Shown in pieces: positions 44,951 through 57,584 of a stretch of DNA of 64,000 nt (the first letter of the stretch is position 1; every line of letters begins with the position of its first letter). The notes under the pieces were generated by a model. It saw nothing but the letters and a program-made list of their open reading frames with translations. It was not told where the DNA came from and searched no databases. The stretch spans positions 36,841,759 to 36,905,758 of the forward strand of contig OZ025249.1 in NCBI GenBank assembly GCA_964019135.1, in the 5' to 3' direction. The DNA is from Arenicola marina (Eukaryota > Annelida > Polychaeta > Arenicolidae). A program made the translations under genes and the position numbers.

Positions 44951-45512
44951 CTATGGGTGCACAGCGGCCACCCCGATGGCACAAGGAGCCTCTGGGCACA
45001 GCTGCCCTTGTCCCGGGCTGTGACCAGCGCTATTGTACGTTATGGGGCCTTGTGTTAAAGTGATAGAAGCTGCGTACGTGAGGTTAACGATGGGGACGCC
45101 CGGCACGCGATGGCTGCAAAGATTCCCAGTGGACTTGTAAAAATCAATGAACAATTTGTCCGTAACAATATAACTCTGCCATTCATATGGAGACGTCCAG
45201 TGGCACTCACGGTGCCCTTTTGGGAGGGCGGCGGTGGCATATATAGAGAGATATATATACATATACATAAATATATAGATATACATACAAGATGTACCCC
45301 AAGAATACAAGTACCAGCCAATTGGCGGCTGGCCAGTTTTAGTCTCCAGAGCGCAAACTCGTTCCCGGGCAGGGCAAGTCGAATATTCCCCTTCAGAAGG
45401 CATCCATGACGGTACTTTATTGATTTCTGCAGCATACGTCACATTCCCGACGGCTACATTCCCCACGATCAGCCACTGATCGGTTTGCCAGACGCCGCAG
45501 AACGGTAAATGA
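44951..45512 (-). CDS. Unrecognised cysteine-containing protein, two 3' exons
   Basis: Two minus-strand exons fit together. Exon 45512-45298 follows a TTTTCAG acceptor and reads HLPFCGVWQTDQWLIVGN through to GWYLYSWG. The second, about 45229 to 44951, follows CCCAAAAG, keeps phase and continues GHRECHWTSPYEWQSYIVTD, ending at TAG in AAVHP. Together they give about 165 residues with seven or more Cys and two sequons in related contexts (NVTYAAEI and NLTYAASI), which suggests a secreted protein or ectodomain. The intron holds an ATAT repeat. No upstream exon or start was found; it would lie beyond the 95-bp array. I do not recognise the family. Confidence 0.45.
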
Positions 45513-45624
45513 CTGAAAACGCATTCTCATGTCTAACCGATCACGTCCTGGAGGCTGGTTCCCTAGTGGCTGTTTGACCACGGTTTTCCTTGTGAGTAAT
45601 GGCTGCCGAGGTACATATATCTTA

Positions 45625-47180
45625 CTGACCACGTGCTCTGTTGAGGTCGCCGGTTGTTTTGTGGCAGACTGACCACGTGTTTCCTTGTGAGTAATGGCTG
45701 CCAAGGTACATATATCTTACTGACCACGTGCTCTGTTCTGGTCGCCGGTTGCTTTGTGGCAGACTGGCCACGTGTTTCCTTGTGAGTAATGGCTGCCGAG
45801 GTACATATATCTTACTGACCACGTGTTCTGTTCTGGTCGCCGGTTGCTTTGTGGCAGACTGGCCACGTGTTTCCTTGTGAGTAATGGCTGCCGAGGTACA
45901 TATATCTTACTGACCACGTGCTCTGTTGTGGTCGCCGGTTGCTTTGTGGCAGACTGACCACGTGTTTCCTTGTAAGTAATGGCTGCCAAGGTACATATAT
46001 CTTACTGACCACGTGTTCTGTTGTGGTCGCCGGTTGCTTTGTGGCAGACTGGCCACGTGTTTCCTTGTGAGTAATGGCTGCCGAGGTACATATATCCTAC
46101 TGACCACGTGCTCTGTTGTGGTCGCCGGTTGCTTTGTGGCAGACTGACCACGTGTTTCCTTGTGAGTAATGGCTGCCGAGGTACATATATCTTACTGACC
46201 ACGTGTTCTGTTTTGGTCGCCGCTTGCTTTGTGGTATCCTTGTGAGCAATGGCTGCCGAGGTACATATATCTTACTGACCACGTGCTCTGTTCTGGTCGC
46301 CGGTTGCTTTGTGGCAGACTGGCCACGTGTTTCCTTGTGAGCAATGGCTGCCGAGGTACATATATCTTACTGACCACGTGCTCTGTTCTGGTCGTCGGTT
46401 GCTTTGTGGCAGACTGACCACGTGTTTCCTTCTGAGTAATGGCTGCCAAGGTACATATATCTTACTGACCACGTGCTCTGTTCTGGTCGCCGGTTGCTTT
46501 GTGGCAGAGTGACCACGTGTTTCCTGGTCAGTAATGGCTGCCGAGGTACATATATCTTACTGACCACGAGCTCTGTTCTGGTCGCCGGTTGCTTTGTGGC
46601 AGACTGACCACGTGTTTCCTTGTGAGTAATGGCTGCCGAGGTACATATATCTTACTGACCACGTGCTCTGTTCTGGTCGCCGGTTGCTTCGTGGCAGACT
46701 GACCACGTGTTTCCTTGTGAGTAATGGCTGCCAAGGTACATATATCTTACTGACCACGTGCTCTGTTCTGGCCGCCGGTTGCTTTGTGGCAGACTGGCCA
46801 AGTGATTCCTTGTGAGTAATGGCTGCCGAGGTACATATATCTTACTGACCACGTGCTCTGTTCTGGTCGCCGGTTGCTTTGTGGCAGACTGGCCACGTGT
46901 TTCTTTGTGAGTAATGGCTGCCAAGGTACATATATCTTACTGACCACGTGTTCTGTTTTGGTCGCCGGTTGCTTTGTGGTTCCTTGTGAGCAATGGCTGC
47001 CGAGGTACATATATCTTACTGACCACGTGCTCTGTTCTGGTCGCCGGTTGCTTTGTGGCAGACTGGCCACGTGTTTCCTTGGGAGCAATGGCTGCCGAGG
47101 TACATATATCTTACTGACCACGTGCTCTGTTCTGGTCGCCGGTTGCTTTATGGCAGACTGGCCACGTGTTTCCTTGTGGG
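45625..47180. repeat. 95-bp minisatellite with two E-boxes per unit
   Basis: About 16 units of 95 bp: GTAATGGCTGCCGAGGTACA, TATATCTTACTGACCACGTG, CTCTGTTCTGGTCGCCGGTT, GCTTTGTGGCAGACTGGCCA, CGTGTTTCCTTGTGA. Each full unit has two CACGTG sites. Two units are shortened (near 46230 and 46980) by the same kind of deletion. 95 bp is not a multiple of three, so each frame reads through about three units; the many short open frames are artefacts. Confidence 0.97.
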
Positions 47181-48949
47181 GGATGGTTGACCAAGAGTTC
47201 TGTTCTGTTTTATGGCGTAGTGGATTGCTGGTGAGGCATCTTACTGACCACCTGTTGTATTGTGGTTGGTAGTATAGGTACCTTACTACTATGTTATATT
47301 GAATAGTGATTGAGTAATTGAGTGATTGAGTTTACACGTGTTTTGTTGAGGATAATAGTTGCTGGATGGTCACTACGTGTTTTGTTCGTTCGTTCAGTGG
47401 TGTGGTTTATCAAAGTATATTGTTAGTAGCAGATGAATCCTATTTTCATACCAAAGGACGTCATCCCGCATGTTAACTTTCTCTCCAACAAGAGACATAA
47501 AATGCAATCCTGCTACTTTCCTAAAATATGCACTTATTAAATACGCATCATAAAATAAACGAATAAAGATAAAATCATGACCTGTTTTGGAACCCTTGAA
47601 ATTCAATGTCGATTGGTCAAAAGCTCAACCCGAACAGCACTGTACGTATCGCCGTATATCAGTCGCTCGCTACCCTCGGCTTCGTCCGCTAAATGACCTG
47701 GCCGGCCTATGGTAACTAGCTATGCTAACAGCCAGACGAGCAATGCTCCAACCTTCTTGCCCTAGACGCCTTGGCTTCCCGATTAACATTGCGCCCATAA
47801 TATATCGTCCCGCGAGAGAACGCGGCGGATGGGGGGAACCCAAAGTAAATATATATATGAACAGATTATCTGGTACATTGACACCCCCGGCGTACTGCTG
47901 ACGGCTAGTCGGCCATCCTTCCCGCCCAGGACCAGCGACCGCCTTCCCGATGGCCGAACCAGGCTGGCGTCCACCCGAGCCAGCCCGAAATAGCATCGCG
48001 CAATTTACAACAACATCGAGCTTCACAACATTTAGTGGAAAACCTTTACATTGTTGATACAAACTGACAACTGCATGAGTACAAGTTTAAAAACAACTGG
48101 TCTTAACACTTGGCGGCAGCATATTCTCAGCGTTTGCTATGCATGACAAAATGCTTACATCTGAATTTTGGTATGCTGCGTGGTATTTAATATCGGTAGA
48201 TCAAAAGCACGCATATTTCAGTTTGAAAATGCACTGCAGCAAGTATAACAATATTGGATACCTCATCTTCACCATTATTTTACACAATTCTTCGTTATAT
48301 ATAGCATGTCGGCTTTTTAGGTTGAACGAACCACAATAAGCACTAATTATATTGTGTGAATATCTGAAGAATTATTCCACTTTCGCTTTACTTCCGACAG
48401 GCCTGATAATTCATACGTCGTTAATTCCTTCCCAAACATGATGTGGAATAAGTCGCCGGGCCTCCCTACAAGTTCAGCTACCGGCTACAGGTCCCTCTGG
48501 GTGAGGTTGGTTTAGTATCAATCCATAGGCTAGCAGCGACACCCCCCCCCCCCAGCCCCACATCCACCCGACAATAACGGCTTGGCGGCCTATGACGCAG
48601 CAGGCTTCGACGTCAGGTGGCAGCACTCGCCGCCGGCCGGCCGGGGAACTATGTCAATCTTACGCAAACAATCCCCCGGGGCAACAAGCCAAAAAAAGTA
48701 GACAGAATATGAGGATCAAGAGAATAACAGACGAGCGGGGAGAGCGGGGAAGTAACATCAAGACACATCCCGCCACTCTGTTTGGGTCTATGTGGCGAAA
48801 GACATCGACCCAGCCATGTCTATGTTGTCAGTACAGAGACAAATACCACACGCCAGATATATGTATGTATATTGTCAGAGAGAAAGATACAGTCATGCAC
48901 TGACCGAATTGCATTCAAAGGACTGAGCAAAAAACACTTTCTTAGGTTC
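47181..48949. other. Intergenic DNA, no supported gene
   Basis: Unique sequence with a poly-C run at about 48541. Open frames (for example a 130-codon minus frame at 47670-48062) have no conserved features. No RNA gene was found. Confidence 0.45.
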
Positions 48950-49935
48950 GGGTCGCATGAGATGGGGTGGGGGTGGCATTAGGTGGGGTAGGGTCGCATG
49001 AAGTGGGGTGGGGGTCGCATGAGGTGGGGTGGGGGTGGCATTAGGTGGGGTAGGGTCGCATGAAGTGGGGTGGGGGTCGCATGAGGTGGGGTGGGGGTGG
49101 CATTAGGTGGGGTAGGGTCGCATGAAGTGGGGTGGGGGTCGCATGAGGTGGGGTGGGGGTGGCATTAGGTGGGGTAGGGTCGCATGGGGTAGGGTGGGGG
49201 TGGCATTAGGTGGGGTAGGGTCACATGAGGTGAAGTGGGGGTCGCATGAGGTCGGGTGGGGTCGCATGAGATGGGGTGGGGGTCGCATGAGGTGGGATGG
49301 GGTCGCATGAGATGGGGTGGGGGTCGCATGAGGTGGGGTGGGGGTCGCATGAGATGGGGTGGGGTCGCATGAGGTGGGGTGGGGGTCGCATGAGGTGGGG
49401 TGGGGTCGCATGAGGTGGGGTGGGGGTCCCATGAGGTGGGGTGGGGTCGCATGAGGTGGGGTGGGGATCGCATGAGGTGGGGTGGGGGTCGCATTAGGTG
49501 GGGTGGGGGTGGCATTAGGTGGGGTAGGGTCGCATGAGGTGGGGTGGGGGTGGCATTAGGTGGGGTAGGGTCACATGAGGTGAAGTGGGGGTCGCATGAG
49601 GTCGGGTGGGGTCGCATGAGATGGGGTGGGGGTCGCATGAGGTGGGATGGGGTCGCATGAGATGGGGTGGGGGTCGCATGAGGTGGGGTGGGGGTCGCAT
49701 GAGATGGGGTGGGGTCGCATGAGGTGGGGTGGGGGTCGCATGAGGTGGGGTGGGGTCGCATGAGGTCGGGTGGGGTCGCATGTAGGTTGGGTGGGGTCGC
49801 ATGAGGTCGGGTGGGGTCGCATGAGGTGGGGTGGGGTCACATGAGGTGGGGTGGGGGTCGCATGAGATGGGGTGGGTCTCATGAGGTCAGGTGGGGTCGC
49901 ATGAGGTGGGGTTAGGTCGCATGAGGTGGGGCCGC
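48950..49935. repeat. G-rich ~20-bp minisatellite (GGTGGGGTGGGGGTCGCATGA)
   Basis: About 50 units of 18-21 bp alternating GGGGTGGGGGTCGCATGAG and GGGGTGGGGTCGCATGAGG types, with ATTAGG and TCACATGAGG variants. A roughly 195-bp block starting at 49201 recurs exactly 350 bp later (from 49551), so a higher-order duplication has occurred. G-runs of 4-5 recur every few bases on the plus strand. Confidence 0.95.
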
Positions 49936-52900
49936 ATAGGGTAGAGTCCAACAATTCATACGTCGGCCCGATGCTTTTCCCAACTGAACGGCAGTGTAGC
50001 GCAGATAATGCAATGTGCCTCTGAATCTGACTTCGCACTAGCCTATATACTCACACCATACGGATTTTATTGTATTGTTTTTTAAGTATTATTATAGCCA
50101 AAAAAAATTTCCACAATAGTTAAGCTAGATGACTTGAATGTATGCTGATATACGGTGCATTAAATGAAACTTCAGCAGTAATATCAAAGGAAAACAAATA
50201 TTAATCACCAATAAATGATGACATTGATGGCAACCCGTAAGTAATAAGTAGTTCAACAATTAAGAAATCGTCTTGATTTGTTTTTGACATTGGACAAATA
50301 GGATATCGTCATCATGAGTAAATTATGTAAGACGTCTTTCAAGCTATGTTATGTTTTTGGACAAAACATGGTGAAAAGGTTGGTTGGTTGGTTGTATATT
50401 CAGGACGCTGTAACCACTTGTGGTCATATCGCGTCAATGGGGGAAGGAAGGGAGAGTGGAGCCATGTCCCGGGGTACCCCCTACTCTTTACGAAGAAGGA
50501 CATGGGATCTTTATCATGCAACCACACAGACACATGGTGAACAAGAAAAAATGTTGGGCGTATTTGCAGCCATTTGGTGTGATTTGATACAACGCGCTGG
50601 ACGTATGTAATGCTATCAGTTGCCATTTTATGCAAAATCTGGCTCTTGACAACTGACACATTTATGATGCGGCGGGCAGGCAGCGGAAGTACCGGAAGTA
50701 CCCTGCTTATGACACTCGGTGTCATAGGGGTTTTTGGTCGGTGTTTTGCCAATGTCGTGGCTTGCAGGTGCACGCCATCAAAGAAGCAAAGATGGCCGAC
50801 CATAAATGCTGCTCCCAAGCCAGACATGTTGATGATACCGCTGTCAATTTGCAGGCCTCCCGCCCACTGTTTTATCACTGCGTAATCTATTTTACACTTC
50901 GGGCCTTCTCCCTAGAACCCGGAATGTGTTTATGCCCCCTGCGGGGGGGGGGGGGGGCGGGGGAGAAGGAGTGAGATAGAGGGTGAGGTATCGTCGTGAG
51001 GCGGTGTTGTATGGTTATATGGGTCATACAACAGCGCGCATATGGCCCGAGAGACGGATGAAGAGGAGACCAGATGGCGATCAACACAGGGAGTAAGGAG
51101 CGAGTAAGGGGGTTGTACAGACCACGAATACAGTATCGGAAGGGGGGGGGGGGAGGTATGGGGAGACTAGCTGGAGCAATTGTGCTCGATCAACATATAT
51201 TGGCCCCGTTCAGTTCTGTAAGAAAGAACCTTTGGTAGTGAACCAAGATGATAGAAGAATCCTTAATCATCACTTCTTGTCAATACATTGACGTGCGCCC
51301 CGGGGAGTATCTCGATCGTAATTGACTGCTGGGGACGTGCCGCTGGAAATAGTGTCTGTGTCGTACATTTTGGTACGCCAGTGCATGGGTCCTAAATTAT
51401 GCACTTTTGGTACCTGCATGGGTCTATTGTGGGGGATAGTTGTTCGTCGTTCTCCGTTTCTTGATACCTGGACAACTTGAACAGTCCGACTTACATGACG
51501 TCTTTACCGTCTGAACTGACACAAGGTCAAAAGAAGCAGGCCCCAAGGTTTTGCGTGCTTTAGTGATACGTGGATGATCTCTATTGTGCACAGTTCTTGG
51601 TACTTGAATGGACTCCAGAAGCACCTCACCTCCTAATAAAGTTGTGTATTTAGTTACCCCCCTAAAAAGGAGAACTTCAGAAGAGAGGGGGTATCCTCCC
51701 TCAAACTCGTCCCCTAGTATTCAGCTTATACAGTCACCTACCCATGCCCCTCCACTCCAATGCCAGGCATCTTCCTTTGCCATTGAATTATTAGAATTGT
51801 GAACAAATGGTGTCTCAAAATGAAGGTTATGCTTGCAACATGAGATTGAAGGAAACATGTTTACGCCATAAAAAGAAAGGAAATGCTTTGGAAATATGTG
51901 CACGAAACATGAAAAACATGAAGTAAATGTGCTCGCAAGGTATACATTAGGATAATCCGTTTGCCACTTAACAAAATATAAAATATGTCTGTATCGTAAA
52001 AAGTAACGAAATATGCTTACACAATTATTTAGGTGTGTAATGCATATTAACTTCAATTAGTGATTTACGCAGATATCAACGTCCTGGTCTAACCCACGTT
52101 CGCCCAAATGTCTAAATTGGTGGAAAACTAGGTAATAGGATATGTTTGTAGCATGAAAATTTGAGAAAATATGCCCGTATTACAAACCTAAACCTCAAAG
52201 GGCATGTGTTATCCTATAAAGACCTATTTGTAACATGAACATTGATGTAAAAGTCCGGAAAACGTTCGCCGCGATAACACTCAGCAACGAGCATCAAATA
52301 CGACCTAGGGAAATGGGGCCATGGAATCGGCTTTTAAAAACGAACATGCCAGCTCACTTCGGTTCCCACTTAATACTGATGTCTGGGATACGCAAAAATA
52401 CTCTTACCAAGCATCTACACGGCGATGTCTCCTAAATATACACTCCCCGAAGAGGCGGGTGGCACATCGGGGGGTTCGTATTTAGAATCGACTGACGTCA
52501 CAAAGGCTTATATAGGAGCCGGATGTGGTAAGGCAGGGGGGGGGGGGGTACAAGGTACGCGTGGTCGGAGTGAGAAGGGCACGCACGGCAATGATCCAGC
52601 CCGAGGCTAAAGATTATCGGTTGAGTTTTTTTTTCTTGTGGCCCTCGATATTCCACGGCGGAAGCTCTAATGAGCACGGTTATATGTTAAGCCACGATAG
52701 ACGGAGGCAATGCTTACCGGTCTGATCTGGTGGGGGCTAGCCCTTCCTGTGGGTCGGGTCGATCACTGTGGGGGTGCTGCTGTGGGTGTGAGGGTCGGGG
52801 GGGGGCACTCCCCGGTCGGATCACTACCACCTCCCGGCGCAGCTCGCTAATATAGCGTGATGACGTAGGAAGTCAACTTTGAACCTCTTTGCACTTGGGC

Positions 52901-54970
52901 TTGACTTTCCCGGATGGTCGTCCCTCAGCCAGGCGAGCAAGCCCGAAGTTCCTGCAGGATTGCTGACGGAAGCGCCGACTCGAAAAATGTTAGAGTTAGT
53001 GGGGGGTTCGGTGGTGGTGAGGATGATTGCCGTTGAGTAACAGTCAACGAGTAAAGCGGCCCAGAGAGACGCTGAATCCCAAGTTTAAGGTCGATCGCTT
53101 CCCGTTAAGACGGGGACTGTTTGCTATCCTGGCGTGATAGGGATCTCAACGTGTTTCATCAGCGCTCCAGATCCAGATTGCAACCAGAGACCGTCAGCAA
53201 TTTTTGTTGCGTGGGTTGAACGGTTGCGAGAGAGGCGGAAGTCGGAAGTTATGCCGCTACGCGGCAGTCAATGACTTCTAGCCTGCCTTCTGATCTTCAC
53301 CCTGGTTCTCTCTCTCTCGCTCTCTCTCTCCCCCGTTCACTCGCTGACTCTCTGTTCCCCTTTCTCTCGTTCCTTGACTACGGCTTCTCGTGTCGCTGGT
53401 CTCGGCGCTGTACCGGAACTCACCGTGCCGTTCTCGAGAGCAGGCAAAGATCGCGAGGACCGCTCCAGGTGGATGTTCCGCGGTGGCGGCCTCGTTTGCC
53501 TGCGCGAACAGCCGCCAGCTAACAGCGGGTTGCTAGCAGTAAGATACACGCTTAGCCGCCGTGAGCGAGGCAAGGGAAACTTACACAAACAGAGACACAC
53601 ACAGACCACCGCGGCGTCTTAAACCCAGAACTCAGAGGCATTTCGCAATGAGCAATGCATGGCTGCGAGGAGGCGGATGGGGTTCTAGACCATTCCACAA
53701 CGCATGCACATCCAACCCATACGTCTTGTTATTCGGTGCAGTCATCCTTTCTGGATAACACCCACGTTTACGTAAAACCGCCTGGCCCCCTTCCCTCTTA
53801 ATGTCTTCCGCCGACGTCACCCGCAACCCCCCCACTCGCCGCCTTCCTTCTTCCTAATGCCCCACCCGCTATCATCCCCCCAACTCTATACCTACAACCA
53901 CTAGACGTCCTGGCTCAATGGCAAGGGAGGGTACCGAGACCCGGTGTGATTCATTCATCAGGCTTGCCCGGTAAATTCCTGACGATCTGTTGCCACAGTT
54001 AGAAACAATTCAGTCGCCGCTGCTGTTTACCTCAGGTGGGTATTGGGTGATTGACGAAAGGTGGCGGCTCAACGGTAACCAAACCCTGCAAGGGTGCGAG
54101 CCGTAACCTTATCGTATCTCCCCCCACAGCCTCTTGTACTTTCCAACCCCGAGATTCCATTATCGATAATATACATTCCACCTATTGCCCCCCCCCTACC
54201 CCCCTACATCCCCCCACCCCTGCCGACCCATTCTCGCCCTCACCCTCTCGGCACCCCATTCCATTCCCTACTCAAGGCGTACGCTCCACCGTGATCCATG
54301 CAGTGCCATGGGGGTCCGGAGTAGACCCAAGGTCAGCCACAGGACACGCCTGCCATCAGCATCGGCGGCAGCACTTGGGAGGCGCTCTCTCCCTCAACCA
54401 TTTCGCCAGCACCCCCGCCCCTTCCAATCAGCACCCCCACCACCACAATCGTGTTGGTATTAGGGTTGAAGGCCAGGCCAGCACATGAATGACTGACCGC
54501 AATTTTACAGAACACAGCTAAGTGCTGTGGCATTTTTATATTGCATTTCAACGAGGAAAGCTAAATATATCATATCTCTGACCTATTTTTAAGAACGTGG
54601 AAACATAACAACTTTTTGAGTATCTTCCTTTGACTGCACCTATTAAAGACAACTTAACGAAAGGTAAACTTTGACCGTTTTTCGTTTCAAACTGATTTAA
54701 AACATGTAGATCAGCTACAAGGAACTAAGGGTGAATTATTTCTCTTCTAACCTTCTACTGCTTCTCGCTATTTCTCCCTCGTTCCTTGTGTAATTTCTGT
54801 CTTTCAAATACCGTCGACAAGTCCAACACCCCGTCATTCTAACGACCTTCCTGTCGTGAAAAATAGGACGCCAAACGGGTATCGAATTGGCAAAATCACA
54901 CAATTCATCAAAGGCGCGAGAAGGGAAAAGAGGGAGCGGACCTTGATTTGTGTCGATGGGGGTTAACGGG
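49936..54970. other. 5-kb stretch without a supported gene
   Basis: No exon chain could be built. It contains poly-G/C runs (50942, 51143, 52539), a CT-rich tract at about 53310-53370 and C-rich DNA at about 54180-54260. The 179-codon minus frame at 50339-50878 and the 145-codon plus frame at 54051-54488 show no domain, hydrophobic pattern or splice context. Confidence 0.4.
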
Positions 54971-54974
54971 CTCC

Positions 54975-55465
54975 TAGCGCTGTGTGCCTCCTGGGACCAC
55001 CGCACGCTGTGTGCCTCCTGGGGCCACCGCTCGCTGTGTGCCTCCTGAGGCCACCGTAGACTGTGTGCCTCCTGGGGCCACCGCACGCTATGTGCCTCCT
55101 GGGACCACCGCACGCTGTGTGCCTCCTTGGACCACCGCTCGCTGTGTGCCTCCTGGGACCACCGCTCGCTGTGTGCCTCCTGGGACCACCGCACGCTGTG
55201 TGCCTCCTGGGACCACCGCACGTTGTGTGCCTCCTGGGACCACCGCACGCTGTGTGCCTGCTGGGACCACCGCTCGCTGTGTGCCTCCTGGGGCCACCGC
55301 TCGCTGTGTGCCTCCTGGGACCACCGCTCGCTCTGTGCCTCCTGGGACCACCGCACTCTGTGTGCCTCCTGGGACCACCGCTCGCTGTGTGCCTCCTGGG
55401 ACCACCGCACGCTGTGTGCCTCCTGGGACCACCGCTCGCTCTGTGCCTCCTGGGTCCACGGCGTG
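54975..55465. repeat. 27-bp minisatellite
   Basis: About 18 units of 27 bp (CGCTGTGTGCCTCCTGGGAC followed by CACCGCA or CACCGCT). Because 27 is a multiple of three, at least five frames are open through it with a nine-residue period, e.g. QEAHSERWS on the minus strand. The minus frame runs on past the array to 54736, but nothing in the extension looks conserved. Confidence 0.96.
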
Positions 55466-57400
55466 GGTCCCTAGCCGACGGCAGTTTCACCCCCAACCAG
55501 TCAGCTGTCATATTTGTCCGGAAACGGGGGCGGCTGAATCGGATTCCTGGCTCTACCTACGTCATACCCTCCGCGATGGGTACATGATTTGCACGTGGTC
55601 TTCAACCCGGTTTAGGTTAAGCGAGGTCAAGGAATGTTAGCGTTCATACTTCGCTCCGTCGATTTTCTTACGATATGAAAGCGGGATACATGAGATATGC
55701 GGTAGAAGACGGGCATTTAAACTAAGAGGCTTTATTTCTTTCCAACCAAGAATAGAAAGAACTACTTCACAAATAAAGAAACCAGCACATGAAAACATGT
55801 TCTTTCCTCACTGACGAAGCACCACTGTGAACAAAACTCAGCCTCTCGAGTGAATTGGCTGTTTTCGTATGTGCAGTAGCATATGTACGCAATGCAAACC
55901 ATGTAAGCAGCCACGCCAGTGGAATGTGCAACATGCATGCTACGGCCAACATATATTAACATACATGACAAAACGTATTATCTCAGAAAACCGGCTATCG
56001 CCAATCACAACTGATTAATTAATTAACTTGTGACAATCGATTAATTAATTGATTAAGACATGAATTTTGCACATATGCAATATTGCACATATGCAACATT
56101 AAAAGAACAGTTGTTTTAAGTCGAGCTGGCAAAGAAGTTTGGATTTTTTTTCAAATCCGTTCAAGCTTATGCGAAAACTCTTTCGTGAAAGGGAATGGAT
56201 TCATTAGTATTCTTTGCCTGACTAAAAGGCAATACCAATTCTGAAAACTCCACTCGCAAAAGATTTGACAGTGTACGTACTATGCACGAAAATGGCTGCA
56301 CGTTAAAACTCACTGTGTGAGGCAGTTACATTTTACGCATGATTCAACAAACGAGAACTACGTCAATGCTGTTATTACTAATACTAGCACTCAGAATGTG
56401 TAACTAGTACTACCACTCAGAATGTATTACTAATACTAGCACTCAGAATGTGTAACTAGTACTACCACTCAGAATGTATTACTAATACTACAACTCAGAA
56501 TGTATTACTAATACTACCACTCAGAATGTATTACTAATACTACTGAATTTGAAATGGGGGGGGGTCCACTGAAACTTGCGACGAACTAAATTGCGACCGA
56601 AGGGTCCACCAATGTTTTTACCACCGGGGGGTGGGGGTCAACTGACAACGGTGGGGGTCCACACTGCTTCAAATAGCGTTCTTCCTCAAAAGGAGGGTGG
56701 GGGGGGGGGATTCCACACCTCAGATGGCCTAAATTAAAACGGTATTCTTCCTCAAACAGAGGGGGGGTGGGTCCGGAATCCCTAGACCCCACCTCCCCTG
56801 GACCCCTCCCTCCCCCCTTGATCCGCCCTTGAGTTGCGAATGGTCTTTCATGCACTTTTGCCCTGCTCTAGGAAACAGCAAAGGGCTTATTGTACGTCAC
56901 GTTTTATAAATATATAGATAGATACAGAGATGTTGATCCGTTCGCCAAATGAAGTCCAGATGTAATCACCGCAGGAGTTCAACAGCAGATGTCAATGACC
57001 TTTCCAGCAGTCAACACAAAACGTCAAATCAGCATTCACAAAGTTCTTCAAAATGGGTTAACAACGTAAAATAATATATACCACGGCTAAGTGGGACATC
57101 CATGTACGACAACTGGTGTTACCCAAGGCCGCCGGACACCTCATTACATTGCAAGGCTATGGGGTATATTTTAATGAGCTAGCCACAGCGCCCCGCGTCC
57201 AGGAGAGCCGGATAGTTCAAGGGTCAGACACATCCCCGGAGACCACTACCATGCAAACTATCGGCGAGTGGGCTTGGCAAGGATATATCAGCAAAACTAT
57301 TCCTCTTCTCGCTCGTATAATACCTCGTTAAACATGATTTCCGCCAAGGAACGCCGTGACCCTTAACCATTACACATGTCGTGCCCTTGACTCTTCCGCA
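55466..57400. other. Intergenic DNA with a small minisatellite
   Basis: About seven units of roughly 26 bp (ACTAATACTACCACTCAGAATGTATT type, alternating with a GTGTAACTAGTACTACCACT variant) lie at 56370-56545. From 56555 to 56835 there is a G-rich block with two related sub-copies of TTCTTCCTCAAA followed by GAGGG runs, ending CCCTTGATCCGCCC, probably a transposon remnant. No gene was seen. Confidence 0.5.
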
Positions 57401-57584
57401 TCTCTCTCTCTTTCTCTCTCCTCCCCCCTACCCCCTCTCCCCCTCACCTCTCTCGTTCTCACCCTCTCCCCTCCTCTCTCTCACCCTCCCCTCTCTCTCA
57501 CCCTCACCTTCCTCTCCCTCCCCCTCTCCCCCATTTCTCTTACCCTCCCTTTTTTTCCCCCTCCCCCGCCCCCTCTCTCTCCAG
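57400..57584 (+). repeat. Long CT-rich tract ending in a CAG acceptor
   Basis: About 180 bp of almost pure pyrimidine on the plus strand (CTCTCTCC, CCCTCTCC and similar) ending CTCTCTCTCCAG directly before a candidate exon at 57585. A similar 250-bp tract lies at 59220-59475. Confidence 0.8.

Noticed and set aside
45417..47272. Many 60-139-codon ORFs with repeated KIYVPRQPLLTRKHV text
   Set aside because: These are frames of the 95-bp minisatellite; the period is not a multiple of three, so each frame closes after about two or three units.
49103..50038. His/Pro-rich ORFs (109-198 codons) on the minus strand
   Set aside because: Translation of the G-rich minisatellite; no unique sequence or start context.
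50339..50878. 179-codon minus-strand ORF
   Set aside because: No repeats, but also no conserved motif, splice context or codon pattern; composition looks random.
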